DNA of 64,000 nucleotides, from NCBI RefSeq assembly GCF_005844085.1, contig NZ_VCDI01000001.1, forward strand, positions 868,001-932,000, written 5' to 3'. Each line of letters starts with the position of its first letter. The first letter of the stretch is position 1. This stretch comes from Lichenicoccus roseus. Lineage in GTDB: Bacteria; Pseudomonadota; Alphaproteobacteria; Acetobacterales; Acetobacteraceae. Positions 41,459 through 49,399 of the stretch are shown one piece after another. A program made the translations under genes and the position numbers. The notes beneath the pieces are model-generated. The model was not told the DNA's origin. It worked only from the letters and a program-made list of their open reading frames with translations, and ran no database searches.

Positions 41459-43267
41459 ATGTCCCTGAAGACCGAGAGTTTCGACGAGGCCAGCGCGACG
41501 CGGATCGTGATCGAGCGCAATGCCGGCTGCCCGGACCCGCGGCTGCGCGAGATCATGGCCGTGCTGGTCCGCCACCTGCACGAAGCAGTCCGCGAGCTGC
41601 AGCTCACCCAGCAGGAATGGCGCGGCGCGATCGATTTCCTGACCGCCACCGGGCAGATCTGCTCGGACCGCAGGCAGGAGTTCATCCTGCTTTCCGACAC
41701 GCTGGGCGTCTCGATGCTGGTCGATGCGATCAACCACCGCAAGGCAGAGACCGCGACGCCATCCACGGTGCTCGGCCCGTTCCACGTGGCGGATGCGCCG
41801 GCGATGCAGTCGGGCGACACCATATCGCGCGACGGCCGCGGCAGCCCGCTGGTGGTGCACGGGGCGGTGCTGGATATCGACGGCCGGCCGATCGAGGGAG
41901 CGACGCTCGACGTCTGGCAGACGTCCGAGGACGGCTACTACGACACCCAGGATCCGACCCAGCCCGACATGAACCTGCGCGGCGTGTTCCAGTCCGGCGC
42001 CGATGGCGGCTTCTGGTTCCGCAGCATCGTCCCGGCCTCCTACCCGATCCCGAGCGACGGTCCGGTGGGACGGATGCTGAAGGCGCTCGCCCGGCACCCG
42101 ATGCGTCCCGCGCATATCCACTTCATCGTCTCGGCGCCGGGATACCAGCCCGTCACGACGCATATCTTCGTCGAGGGTGACCCGTATCTCGAAAGCGACG
42201 CGGTGTTCGGCGTGAAGGATGCCCTGGTCCTGCCGTTCCCGATGGTCGACGACACCGCACGCGGCGAGCGGTTCGGCGTTCCGTCGCGCCACCATGAGGC
42301 GGAAGTCGTCATACGCCTGCAGCCGGTCCCACAGGTCATCCAGGTTGAAAACACGATGAACAGCATTCGGACGCTCGGCTGGATCGGACTCGGCAAGATG
42401 GGCACGCCGATGGCGACGCGGCTGGTCGAGGCCGGTCACAGCGTGCACGTCTATGATGTCTCCGGCGACGCCACTTATGCGCTGCGCGATGCCGGCGCCC
42501 TGGTCGCCGCAACGGCGCACGATGTCGTGGAGGCGGCCGATATCGTCTTCACATCGCTGCCCAACGACGCCGTGCTGCGCGACCTGCTCACCACCCCGCA
42601 CGGGATCGCCTCACGGCTTGCCGGAGGCAAGATCCTCGTCGAGACCAGCACGGTGTCGCCGTCGGCGTCGGCGGAGGTCGCGCGCGCCATCGAGGCGACC
42701 GGTGCCCTCTACGTGCGCAGCCCGATCTCCGGCAGCACCGCGACGGCGGCGGATGGCAAGCTGACGGTGCTGGCCTCCGGACCACGCGCGGCCTACGAAA
42801 CGGTGCGGCCGGTGATGGAGGGGTTCGCGACCCGGTTCTTCTATGTCGGCGCAGGCGAGGAAGCGCGCACCCTCAAGCTGGTGATCAACATGCTGGTCGG
42901 GGCCACCTCCGCACTGGTGGCAGAGGCGTTGGCATTCGGCCAGAAGGGTAATCTCGAGGTACGGCAGATGCTCGAGGTGATCAACGAGAGCGTCGTGGGC
43001 AGTCCGCTAATCGGCTACAAGAGCCAGATGCTGGAGCGGCACGATTTCACGCCTGCCTTCACCGTCCAGCAGATGATCAAGGATTTCGACCTTATCATCG
43101 ATGCGGCCCGCGGCTTCATGGCTCCCGTATACCTGACGGCGTTGATCCGTCAGCAGTACGAGGCAGCCAACGCGCAGGGCCTGGCAGAGCAGGATTTCTT
43201 TGCGCTGCTGCACCAGTACGAAGCACAGGCCGGACTTCTGCAGAGCCCTGCCGCCGCGCGGCCCTGA
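41459..43267 (+). CDS. In-frame fusion: hydroxyquinol-type intradiol dioxygenase + beta-hydroxyacid dehydrogenase
   Basis: 602 aa with no stop between two full-length domains. Residues 1-293 are an intradiol ring-cleavage dioxygenase of the hydroxyquinol 1,2-dioxygenase group: helical N-terminus (QQEWRGAIDFLTATGQICSD), TPSTVLGPFH, Fe(III) ligands Tyr161 (EDGYYDTQ), Tyr195 (ASYPIP), His219 and His221 (RPAHIHF). Residues 300-602 are a 3-hydroxyisobutyrate-dehydrogenase-like enzyme: GWIGLGKMGTPMATRLVEAG, VRSPISGSTATAADGKLTVL and TLKLVINMLVG with the catalytic Lys. Only about seven residues join them. An internal ATG at 42356 has just a weak ribosome site. The first domain should give maleylacetate for the upstream reductase; the role of the second is unknown. 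I know of no described enzyme with this pairing. Confidence 0.9.
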   Translation: MSLKTESFDEASATRIVIERNAGCPDPRLREIMAVLVRHLHEAVRELQLTQQEWRGAIDFLTATGQICSDRRQEFILLSDTLGVSMLVDAINHRKAETATPSTVLGPFHVADAPAMQSGDTISRDGRGSPLVVHGAVLDIDGRPIEGATLDVWQTSEDGYYDTQDPTQPDMNLRGVFQSGADGGFWFRSIVPASYPIPSDGPVGRMLKALARHPMRPAHIHFIVSAPGYQPVTTHIFVEGDPYLESDAVFGVKDALVLPFPMVDDTARGERFGVPSRHHEAEVVIRLQPVPQVIQVENTMNSIRTLGWIGLGKMGTPMATRLVEAGHSVHVYDVSGDATYALRDAGALVAATAHDVVEAADIVFTSLPNDAVLRDLLTTPHGIASRLAGGKILVETSTVSPSASAEVARAIEATGALYVRSPISGSTATAADGKLTVLASGPRAAYETVRPVMEGFATRFFYVGAGEEARTLKLVINMLVGATSALVAEALAFGQKGNLEVRQMLEVINESVVGSPLIGYKSQMLERHDFTPAFTVQQMIKDFDLIIDAARGFMAPVYLTALIRQQYEAANAQGLAEQDFFALLHQYEAQAGLLQSPAAARP

Positions 43268-43282
43268 GACCGGATTGCCAGG

Positions 43283-45031
43283 GTGAACGACCTCGAGCGA
43301 CTGCGGTTGATCGATGTGCTGGACCAGCTCCGGGAACCCTGGCACGGGCTGTTTCCGGAGCAGCAGGGCGATGCCGCGGCGCAGATCGTGCAGCATCTGG
43401 TGCGTTCCGACATTCGCGGCGAGATCGTGACGGCCTCGGCGCTCGCGCAGGCCGGCTACGCTCCCTACACGACATCAATGCGGAAGATCGACGAGCTGCT
43501 GGCCAGCGGCGTGATCGTCCGGGTCAAGCGCAGCGCCACCGGAAAGTCCTTCGCACTCCGCCCGAGCCCGAAATTCCTCAAGCGCTACGACGATTACCTG
43601 CTGAAGGTTAAGGCCATCCTGGCGGCGACCCTCGGCCGGCGTATCAACGCCGAGGAGCCGGACAGCTATTATTTCGGCGCACCGCTCGCCAGCCAGGTGC
43701 AGCGGCCGACCTCGCTCTCCCGCAAGGACGGCGGCGACCGGCCCGACATGCGGTTCCTGCTTGCCGACGACAACTATTTCATCGCCATGCAGAACCTGTG
43801 GGGCGACTTCAGGAACGATTTCGGCTCCAGGCGGGACATCGAACTGGCCCGCCTGCCGCAGCTCTACCAGCTTACACTCGAGAACGCGCAGCGCCCGGTG
43901 TCCCGCTACCATCTCACCGCGCTGAATATCCCGTGGATCGGCGAGTTTGCCAGCAAGGGCCTGATCCGTCCGATCGACGCCGAGCTGTCTTCCCTGCTGC
44001 TGAACAAGGACGACTTCCACGAAAGCTTCTGGGCCGCCGGGCAGTATGGCGGCAAGCAGTACGGCATACCGGTCTACTGCACCATCGAGACGCTGGCCCT
44101 GCGCCGGGACCTGTTGCAGGATGCCGGACTGCCGCCGCCCGCGACATTCGACCAGGTGATCAATGTCGGCCGCGCGCTGCACGCTCCGAGCCATGGGCGC
44201 TACGGCATCGTCTGGAACGCCGGACGCGGCATGCCGATAGCGTCGACATTCCTGTTCCTGCTGGCCGATTGCGGCGAGCATCTGGTTCCGCGCAGCCAGG
44301 CCGGCGATCCGGGCGCCACCCCGCATCTCCCGGTCGAGGCCAGCCTGCGCGTGCTCGACTACATGCACCGGCTGGTCGAGATCTCGCCGCCGGACGTGAC
44401 CGCGCTCGACTGGGAGTCGAGCTTCGACATATTCCTGCGTGGCGACGCCGCGATGACCTATTGCTGGAGCATGCGCAGTGCGCGCTTCGAATACGACACG
44501 CGGTCCCGCGTCAAGCGGCGGGTGAGTTATCTTGCCCATCCGGCCGGCCCGCACGGACACAGCACCGCCCCGCTCGGTGGTTTCGTGCTGACCATCCCGG
44601 TCAACCTCCCCGACGACCAGTTGCACTCCGCGGTGGAGGCCATGGCCTGGATGATGGCGCCGGACTCGGTCAGGAGCCATGTCAAGAACGGGCTGCCGTT
44701 CCTGCCGCGTTTCAGCGTCGTCTCCGATCCCGAGGTGATGCTGTCCTCGCCGATCGTGAACTTCGTCGAGAAGGTCGCGGAGAAACACATGCTCGACGCC
44801 TGGGCACGGCCGGCGATCCCGCTCTACACCAAGCTCGAGGCGATCCTCGGCACCGAGATCCACGACGCCCTCACCGGCCGGAAATCCGACCGCACCGCTA
44901 TCGACGCAATACGGCTCGGGTTCGAACGCCTGCAGCAGCCGGCACGGCGAGGCGGCGCGGCCGGTCCGGTACGGCTGCATCCGGCGCCAGGTGCCCGCCG
45001 ATCGAATTCACGGCCGGTCGCGGCCAGCTAG
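43283..45031 (+). CDS. Winged-helix protein with a cytosolic solute-binding-protein domain (probable one-component regulator)
   Basis: 582 aa from GTG 43283. There is no signal peptide. Residues about 25-110 look like a MarR/winged-helix region: EIVTASALAQAGYAPYTTSM then RKIDELLASGVIVRVKRSAT and a helix KFLKRYDDYLLKVKAILAAT. From about residue 125 the protein resembles extracellular solute-binding protein family 1 (MalE/UgpB type): LPQLYQLTLENAQRPVSRYH, ALNIPWIGEFASKGLIRPID, YGGKQYGIPVYCTIETLALR, RRDLLQDAGLPPPATFDQVI and PLGGFVLTIPVN. It is 15 bases after the fusion gene and 11 before a Gfo/Idh/MocA gene. I infer a ligand-responsive transcription factor for this operon. Alternatively the N-terminal part binds protein or RNA. 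Confidence 0.85.
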   Translation: MNDLERLRLIDVLDQLREPWHGLFPEQQGDAAAQIVQHLVRSDIRGEIVTASALAQAGYAPYTTSMRKIDELLASGVIVRVKRSATGKSFALRPSPKFLKRYDDYLLKVKAILAATLGRRINAEEPDSYYFGAPLASQVQRPTSLSRKDGGDRPDMRFLLADDNYFIAMQNLWGDFRNDFGSRRDIELARLPQLYQLTLENAQRPVSRYHLTALNIPWIGEFASKGLIRPIDAELSSLLLNKDDFHESFWAAGQYGGKQYGIPVYCTIETLALRRDLLQDAGLPPPATFDQVINVGRALHAPSHGRYGIVWNAGRGMPIASTFLFLLADCGEHLVPRSQAGDPGATPHLPVEASLRVLDYMHRLVEISPPDVTALDWESSFDIFLRGDAAMTYCWSMRSARFEYDTRSRVKRRVSYLAHPAGPHGHSTAPLGGFVLTIPVNLPDDQLHSAVEAMAWMMAPDSVRSHVKNGLPFLPRFSVVSDPEVMLSSPIVNFVEKVAEKHMLDAWARPAIPLYTKLEAILGTEIHDALTGRKSDRTAIDAIRLGFERLQQPARRGGAAGPVRLHPAPGARRSNSRPVAAS

Positions 45032-45042
45032 GGAGACACCGA

Positions 45043-46044
45043 ATGAATCCGGTCAACGTGGCCCTTGTCGGCTTCGGCTGGTGGGGCCGAAAGATGTCGA
45101 GCCTGATACGCAGCCAGTCACAGGCCCTACGCCTGGTCGCGGTTGTCGAACCCGATATCGAAGCCGCGCGCAACGCGCTGGCCGGGACCGGTATCGGCGT
45201 GCATGCCGGGCTAGCGGAGGCACTCGGTCCCGAGGTCGAGGCGGTGATCCTGGCAACCCCGCACAGCCTGCACGAGCAGCAGATCGCCGCCTGCGTTGCC
45301 GCCGGCAAGCACGTGTTCTGCGAGAAGCCGCTGGCCTTGACGCGGGCGGGTGCTGCGGAAGCGGTGCGACGCTGCCGGGAGGCCGGGCTGGTGCTGGGAA
45401 TGGGCCACGAGCGGCGCTTCGAGCCGCCGATCGCAGCCCTCCTGGCCGCGGCGGATGCCGGCGAACTCGGAACGCTGCTGCAGATCGAGGCGAATTTCAG
45501 CCATGACAAGTTCCTGACGCTTGATGCCTCGAACTGGCGGCTGCACGCCGACCAGGCGCCTGCCGGTGGCATGACCGCGACCGGTATCCACCTGACCGAT
45601 CTCGCGGTGCGCCTGCTGGGATCGCCCGAGACGGTGCTGGCAACATCGCGCAACCTGGTGTCCGAACTGCCCTCCGGCGACACCATGAGCGCCTATGTCC
45701 GCTTCCGAAGCGGCGCCACCGCCTACATCTCGGCGACGCTCGCCACGCCGTTCGTTTCCAGGTTCGCGGTGTTCGGCAGCAAGGGCTGGGTGGATGTGCG
45801 CGACCGGGCGCACGTGGAGGCACCGGATGGCTGGATCGTGACTACCGGCCGCGCCGGAGAGGCGATCCGCACCGAGGAGGTCGGCCGCGCGGAGCCGGTG
45901 CTGGCCAATCTCGAGGCGTTCGCCAGGGCGGTGCGCGGCGAGGCCGCGTATCCCATCACCGGGGAGCAGATGATCGACAACATCTCGCTGCTGGAATCGA
46001 TTGTCCACTCCTGCCGGACCGGCGCGATCGAAGCGGTCGCCTGA
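45043..46044 (+). CDS. Gfo/Idh/MocA family oxidoreductase
   Basis: 333 aa NAD(P)-dependent dehydrogenase. Rossmann motif VALVGFGWWGRKMSSL, then VILATPHSLHEQQ, HVFCEKPLALT (the EKP signature), and GGMTATGIHLTDLAVRLLGS with the His/Asp region before the beta-sheet dimer domain. Family members oxidise cyclic polyols and sugars (inositol, glucose, levoglucosan), often at C3. In this operon a cyclic polyol substrate leading toward an aromatic product is a reasonable idea but unproven. ATG 45043 follows GGGAG. Confidence 0.93.
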   Translation: MNPVNVALVGFGWWGRKMSSLIRSQSQALRLVAVVEPDIEAARNALAGTGIGVHAGLAEALGPEVEAVILATPHSLHEQQIAACVAAGKHVFCEKPLALTRAGAAEAVRRCREAGLVLGMGHERRFEPPIAALLAAADAGELGTLLQIEANFSHDKFLTLDASNWRLHADQAPAGGMTATGIHLTDLAVRLLGSPETVLATSRNLVSELPSGDTMSAYVRFRSGATAYISATLATPFVSRFAVFGSKGWVDVRDRAHVEAPDGWIVTTGRAGEAIRTEEVGRAEPVLANLEAFARAVRGEAAYPITGEQMIDNISLLESIVHSCRTGAIEAVA

Positions 46045-46088
46045 GCCGGGCATCGTCGATCAAAAACCAGATACAGGGGAGAAATGCG

Positions 46089-47072
46089 ATGAAGTGCCTG
46101 TCATTCGATGCGCCGGACCGTCCGGTGCTGCGCGACGTACCGCAGCCGGACGTCGGTGCCGACGATGTTCTGATCGAGATGGCGGCTGTCGGCATCTGCC
46201 ACTCGGACTACGAACTTCTCGCCGGGCGCTACATCATTCCCATCTCGTACCCCGTCGTCCCCGGGCATGAATGGTCCGGCCGGGTGGTGGCTGTCGGCCG
46301 CTCCGTGCGCGGCTTTGCTGCCGGCGATCGCGTGGTCGGCGAATGCGTGGTGCGGCTGCCGGACCGGGTCCATCATTTCGGCTTCTCGCTGGATGGCGCC
46401 TACCGGCAGTTCTTCACCGCCCGCCCGGAATGGCTGCACAAGCTGCCGGATACGGTGGACGACCTCACTGCCTCCTTCATCGAGCCGTTCACCTGCGGCT
46501 ACTACGCCATCCAGCGTGTCGGCGGCGCCGATGCGAGCGATACCGTGGTGGTCTCCGGTGGCGGCACGATCGGGCTGATGGCGGCGGCGGCGGCGATCGG
46601 CAGCGGCGCACGCACCATCGTGATCGATCCGATCGCCCACCGCCGCGACGCGGCAACGCGCCTGGGCGCCTCCATGACCGTCGACCCGACCGACGGGAAT
46701 GCGGTGCAGTCGATCCTGGACGCCACCGGCGGCAAGGGTGCCGACCTGGTGGTTGAAGCGTCCGGGCATGATCTCTCGCTTGGCGCGGTGTTCGACATGG
46801 CGCGCGAGGAAGGCCGCGTCGCGATGGTCGGCATCAATATCGGCCGGCCGGTGAGCAGCTATCTCGGCAACATCCAGATGCGCAACCTGACCGTGCGCGG
46901 CTGCATCGGCTCGCCCGGGGTTTGGCCCGCCGCGATCCGGTTCCTGGAACGGACCGGGATCGATCTGTCGCCGATCCGCACGCATAGTTTTCCGCTCGAG
47001 CAGGGGATCGAGGCGCTGCAGATCGGGCAGCGTCCGGCGGACTGCATCAAGGTGACGATGACCAATGGCTGA
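46089..47072 (+). CDS. Zn-type medium-chain alcohol dehydrogenase lacking structural zinc site
   Basis: 327 aa MDR. Catalytic zinc ligands Cys37 (GICHSDYE), His60 and Glu61 (GHEW); Rossmann motif VSGGGTIGLMAAAAAIGSG with Asp in VIDPIAHRRD (NAD preference). The four-Cys structural-zinc lobe is absent: the stretch after GDRVVGECVV reads RLPDRVHHFGFSLDGAYRQF. It resembles galactitol/sorbitol-type dehydrogenases. In the operon it likely oxidises a hydroxyl of the imported compound. GGGGAGAA precedes the start. Confidence 0.92.
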   Translation: MKCLSFDAPDRPVLRDVPQPDVGADDVLIEMAAVGICHSDYELLAGRYIIPISYPVVPGHEWSGRVVAVGRSVRGFAAGDRVVGECVVRLPDRVHHFGFSLDGAYRQFFTARPEWLHKLPDTVDDLTASFIEPFTCGYYAIQRVGGADASDTVVVSGGGTIGLMAAAAAIGSGARTIVIDPIAHRRDAATRLGASMTVDPTDGNAVQSILDATGGKGADLVVEASGHDLSLGAVFDMAREEGRVAMVGINIGRPVSSYLGNIQMRNLTVRGCIGSPGVWPAAIRFLERTGIDLSPIRTHSFPLEQGIEALQIGQRPADCIKVTMTNG

Positions 47073-47082
47073 GGAGAGCAGG

Positions 47083-47868
47083 ATGCACAATCTCGAAGGA
47101 CGCGTCGTCATCGTCACCGGTGGTGCGCAGGGCCTGGGCGCCGCGTTTGCGCGCTCGCTGTCCAAGCAGGGCGCGAAGATCGTGATTGCGGACCTCGACG
47201 AGGCACGGGCGGCGACACTGGCGGCGGAATTGCAGGATCAGGGTGCCGAGGCGCTAGCGGTCACTACGGATGTATCGGACCGCGGCCAGTTCGAGCGGCT
47301 GGTGGAACAGGCGGTCGGGCGCTTTGGCGGCATCGACGTCCTGTTCAACAATGCCGGCATGAACAAGCCGGTGCCGTTCTTCGATATCGACACCGCGAAT
47401 TTCGAGTCGATCATGCGCGTCAACGCGCTGAGCGTGCTGATCGGCATGCAGGTCGCCGGCCAGCAGATGATGAAGCAGGGTCGAGGCGGCAAGATCATCA
47501 ACACCGCCTCGATCGCCGGGCGGCAGGGCTATCCGGAATTCGCGCCCTATTGCGCCAGCAAGGCGGCGGTGATCTCGTTGACCCAGTCCGGCGCCCGCGA
47601 ACTTGCCAGGCACCGGATTACCGTCAACGGCTTTGCCCCCGGTGTCGTCAAGACACCGCTGTGGGACAAGCTCGAGGCGGACATGATCGACAAGGGGGTC
47701 ATCAAGCAGAAGGGGGAATTCATGGATTCCTTCTCCAGCAGCATCCTGGTAGGCCGTCCCGCGATCCCCGACGACCTGACCGGCATGGCATCTTTTCTCG
47801 CCTCCGGCGCATCGGACTACATGACCGGCCAGATCCTGATGTTCGACGGCGGAATGGTGCTCGTCTAG
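47083..47868 (+). CDS. SDR family oxidoreductase
   Basis: 261 aa classical SDR: VTGGAQGLGAAFARSL, Asp in IADLDEA (NAD), DVLFNNAGMNKP, NTASIAG with catalytic Ser, YCASKAA (Tyr-x-x-x-Lys), VNGFAPGVVKTPLW and MTGQILMFDGGM. Resembles sorbitol/acetoin-dehydrogenase-type SDRs. Start chosen at 47083 for GAGGAGAG seven bases before; an ATG at 47065 overlaps the ADH stop. Last gene of the hydroxyquinol operon, followed by a hairpin. Confidence 0.93.
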   Translation: MHNLEGRVVIVTGGAQGLGAAFARSLSKQGAKIVIADLDEARAATLAAELQDQGAEALAVTTDVSDRGQFERLVEQAVGRFGGIDVLFNNAGMNKPVPFFDIDTANFESIMRVNALSVLIGMQVAGQQMMKQGRGGKIINTASIAGRQGYPEFAPYCASKAAVISLTQSGARELARHRITVNGFAPGVVKTPLWDKLEADMIDKGVIKQKGEFMDSFSSSILVGRPAIPDDLTGMASFLASGASDYMTGQILMFDGGMVLV

Positions 47869-47872
47869 AGCC

Positions 47873-47894
47873 GGCTCCGGGAAATCGGGGAGCC
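47873..47894. terminator. Terminator hairpin between convergent genes
   Basis: GGCTCC pairs with GGAGCC, extended by GG/CG, around a short GAAAT-containing loop, between the SDR stop (47868) and the MFS stop (47910). Likely ends both transcripts; no T-run. Confidence 0.5.
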
Positions 47895-47909
47895 AGGGCG
47901 GGCGGGCCG

Positions 47910-49247
47910 TCAGCGGGAAGAGACCGTCCGTCGCGTGCCATCCTGGCCGTCCGTAGCCCGGGCCAGGATGAAAATCATGACGGTCGACAGGGCCATGAAG
48001 CCGCCGACGATGCACATCGAGCCCTCGTAGCTGTTCGTCGTCGATTTCAGCCACCCGGTCAGCCACGGACCCATGAGGCCCGCCAGGTTGCCGACCGTGT
48101 TGATCAGCGCGATGCCGGACGCTGCCGCACGCCCCGACAGGAAGCGCGGCGGCAGCGACCAGAATGTCGGCAGCGCTCCGAACACGGCGCAGGCAAGCAC
48201 GGTGATCAGCGCCACCTGCGCGACCGGCGAGTGCGGCAGCAACGCGAGCGGCACGGCGATCGCCCCGGCCAATGTCGGGATCCCGACATGCCATCCGCGC
48301 ACGCCGCGACGCGACGCATCACGGCTCCAGAAGAACAGCACCAGCGCCGCCGGGATGTAGGGAATTGCGGTGACGAGTCCCCGCTGCATGACGCCGAGAT
48401 GCCCGCCCGTGCTGCCCTCGAACTCCGCGATGATCGTGGGCAGGAAGAACGACAGCGTGTAGAGCCCGTAGATGATCCCGAAATAGGCGACGGCAAACAG
48501 CCACACCCGGCCGCTCCGCAAGGCCGCCCATGCGCTTGCGTGACGCGGCGCCCCGTCATCCGCCCCCCGTGCGATCTCGTCGGTGACCCAGCGCCGTTGA
48601 GAAGGCGTAAGCCAGGTTGCGTCCGCGGGACGATCCGGCAAGGCCAGGAAGGTCACGATGCCCATCAGAACCGCGAGCACCCCGACCCCGAGATACATGA
48701 AGCGCCAGCCGCTGAGGCCCATCAGCCCGTGCGCCTGGATGAGCAGCGATGCGAGCGGCGCGCCGAGCACGAAGGTCAGCGGCTGCGCAACGTAGAAGCT
48801 ACCGAGCAGCTGGCTCCGATAGCGCTGCGGCACCCAGAGGCTCAGGAACAGGATCGCACCGGGAAAGAACCCGGCTTCCGCAACCCCCAGCAGGAAGCGG
48901 AGCACGTAGAGCCAGGTCGCGCCGTTTACGAAGGCGGTCAGCACCGTCACGATCCCCCAGCTCACCATGATCCGCGCAAGCCATCGCCGGGCGCCGAAGC
49001 GGTGCAGCGCGAGATTGCTCGGGATCTCGATGAGCAGGTAGCCGACAAAAAAGACGCTCGCCGCGAACCCGAACTGCGCCGCGCTCAACCCGAGGTCATG
49101 GTTCATCCCGCTCGGACCGGCGAACGAGATCGCGACGCGGTCGAGGTAGTTCACGAAGAACATCGCGCCCACGAAGCTGCCGAGCCGCAGCGAGATCGTA
49201 CGGATGGTGGAGCGGGCATCATCGTCGGCAAGCGTCTCTGGTGTCAT
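47910..49247 (-). CDS. MFS transporter, anion:cation symporter family
   Basis: 445 aa, twelve membrane helices. FVNYLDRVAISFAGPSGMNHDLGLSAAQFG is the opening of the ACS (phthalate/glucarate/4-hydroxyphenylacetate permease) family; ALHRFGARRWLARIMVSWG has the loop 2-3 motif and FLLGVAEAGFFPGAILFLS the helix-4 signature. Such permeases import organic acids, including aromatic acids, by proton symport. Convergent with the hydroxyquinol operon, so it may supply its substrate. ATG 49247 has GGGAGAGAG upstream; the open extension above is not coding. Confidence 0.93.
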   Translation of the reverse strand: MTPETLADDDARSTIRTISLRLGSFVGAMFFVNYLDRVAISFAGPSGMNHDLGLSAAQFGFAASVFFVGYLLIEIPSNLALHRFGARRWLARIMVSWGIVTVLTAFVNGATWLYVLRFLLGVAEAGFFPGAILFLSLWVPQRYRSQLLGSFYVAQPLTFVLGAPLASLLIQAHGLMGLSGWRFMYLGVGVLAVLMGIVTFLALPDRPADATWLTPSQRRWVTDEIARGADDGAPRHASAWAALRSGRVWLFAVAYFGIIYGLYTLSFFLPTIIAEFEGSTGGHLGVMQRGLVTAIPYIPAALVLFFWSRDASRRGVRGWHVGIPTLAGAIAVPLALLPHSPVAQVALITVLACAVFGALPTFWSLPPRFLSGRAAASGIALINTVGNLAGLMGPWLTGWLKSTTNSYEGSMCIVGGFMALSTVMIFILARATDGQDGTRRTVSSR

Positions 49248-49399
49248 GATACTCTCTCCCATTCGCCAGGCGGCCGGTTGCTGCACGCGTTCAACTTGCC
49301 AGGGGTGCTTTCGATGCAGCACGCGCGACCTCGTCAGCGCGCTACCGACGCTGGTCTGGCCGTTTGCGAGCAGGAGGGTGGCGGCCGGCGACGAGCCGC

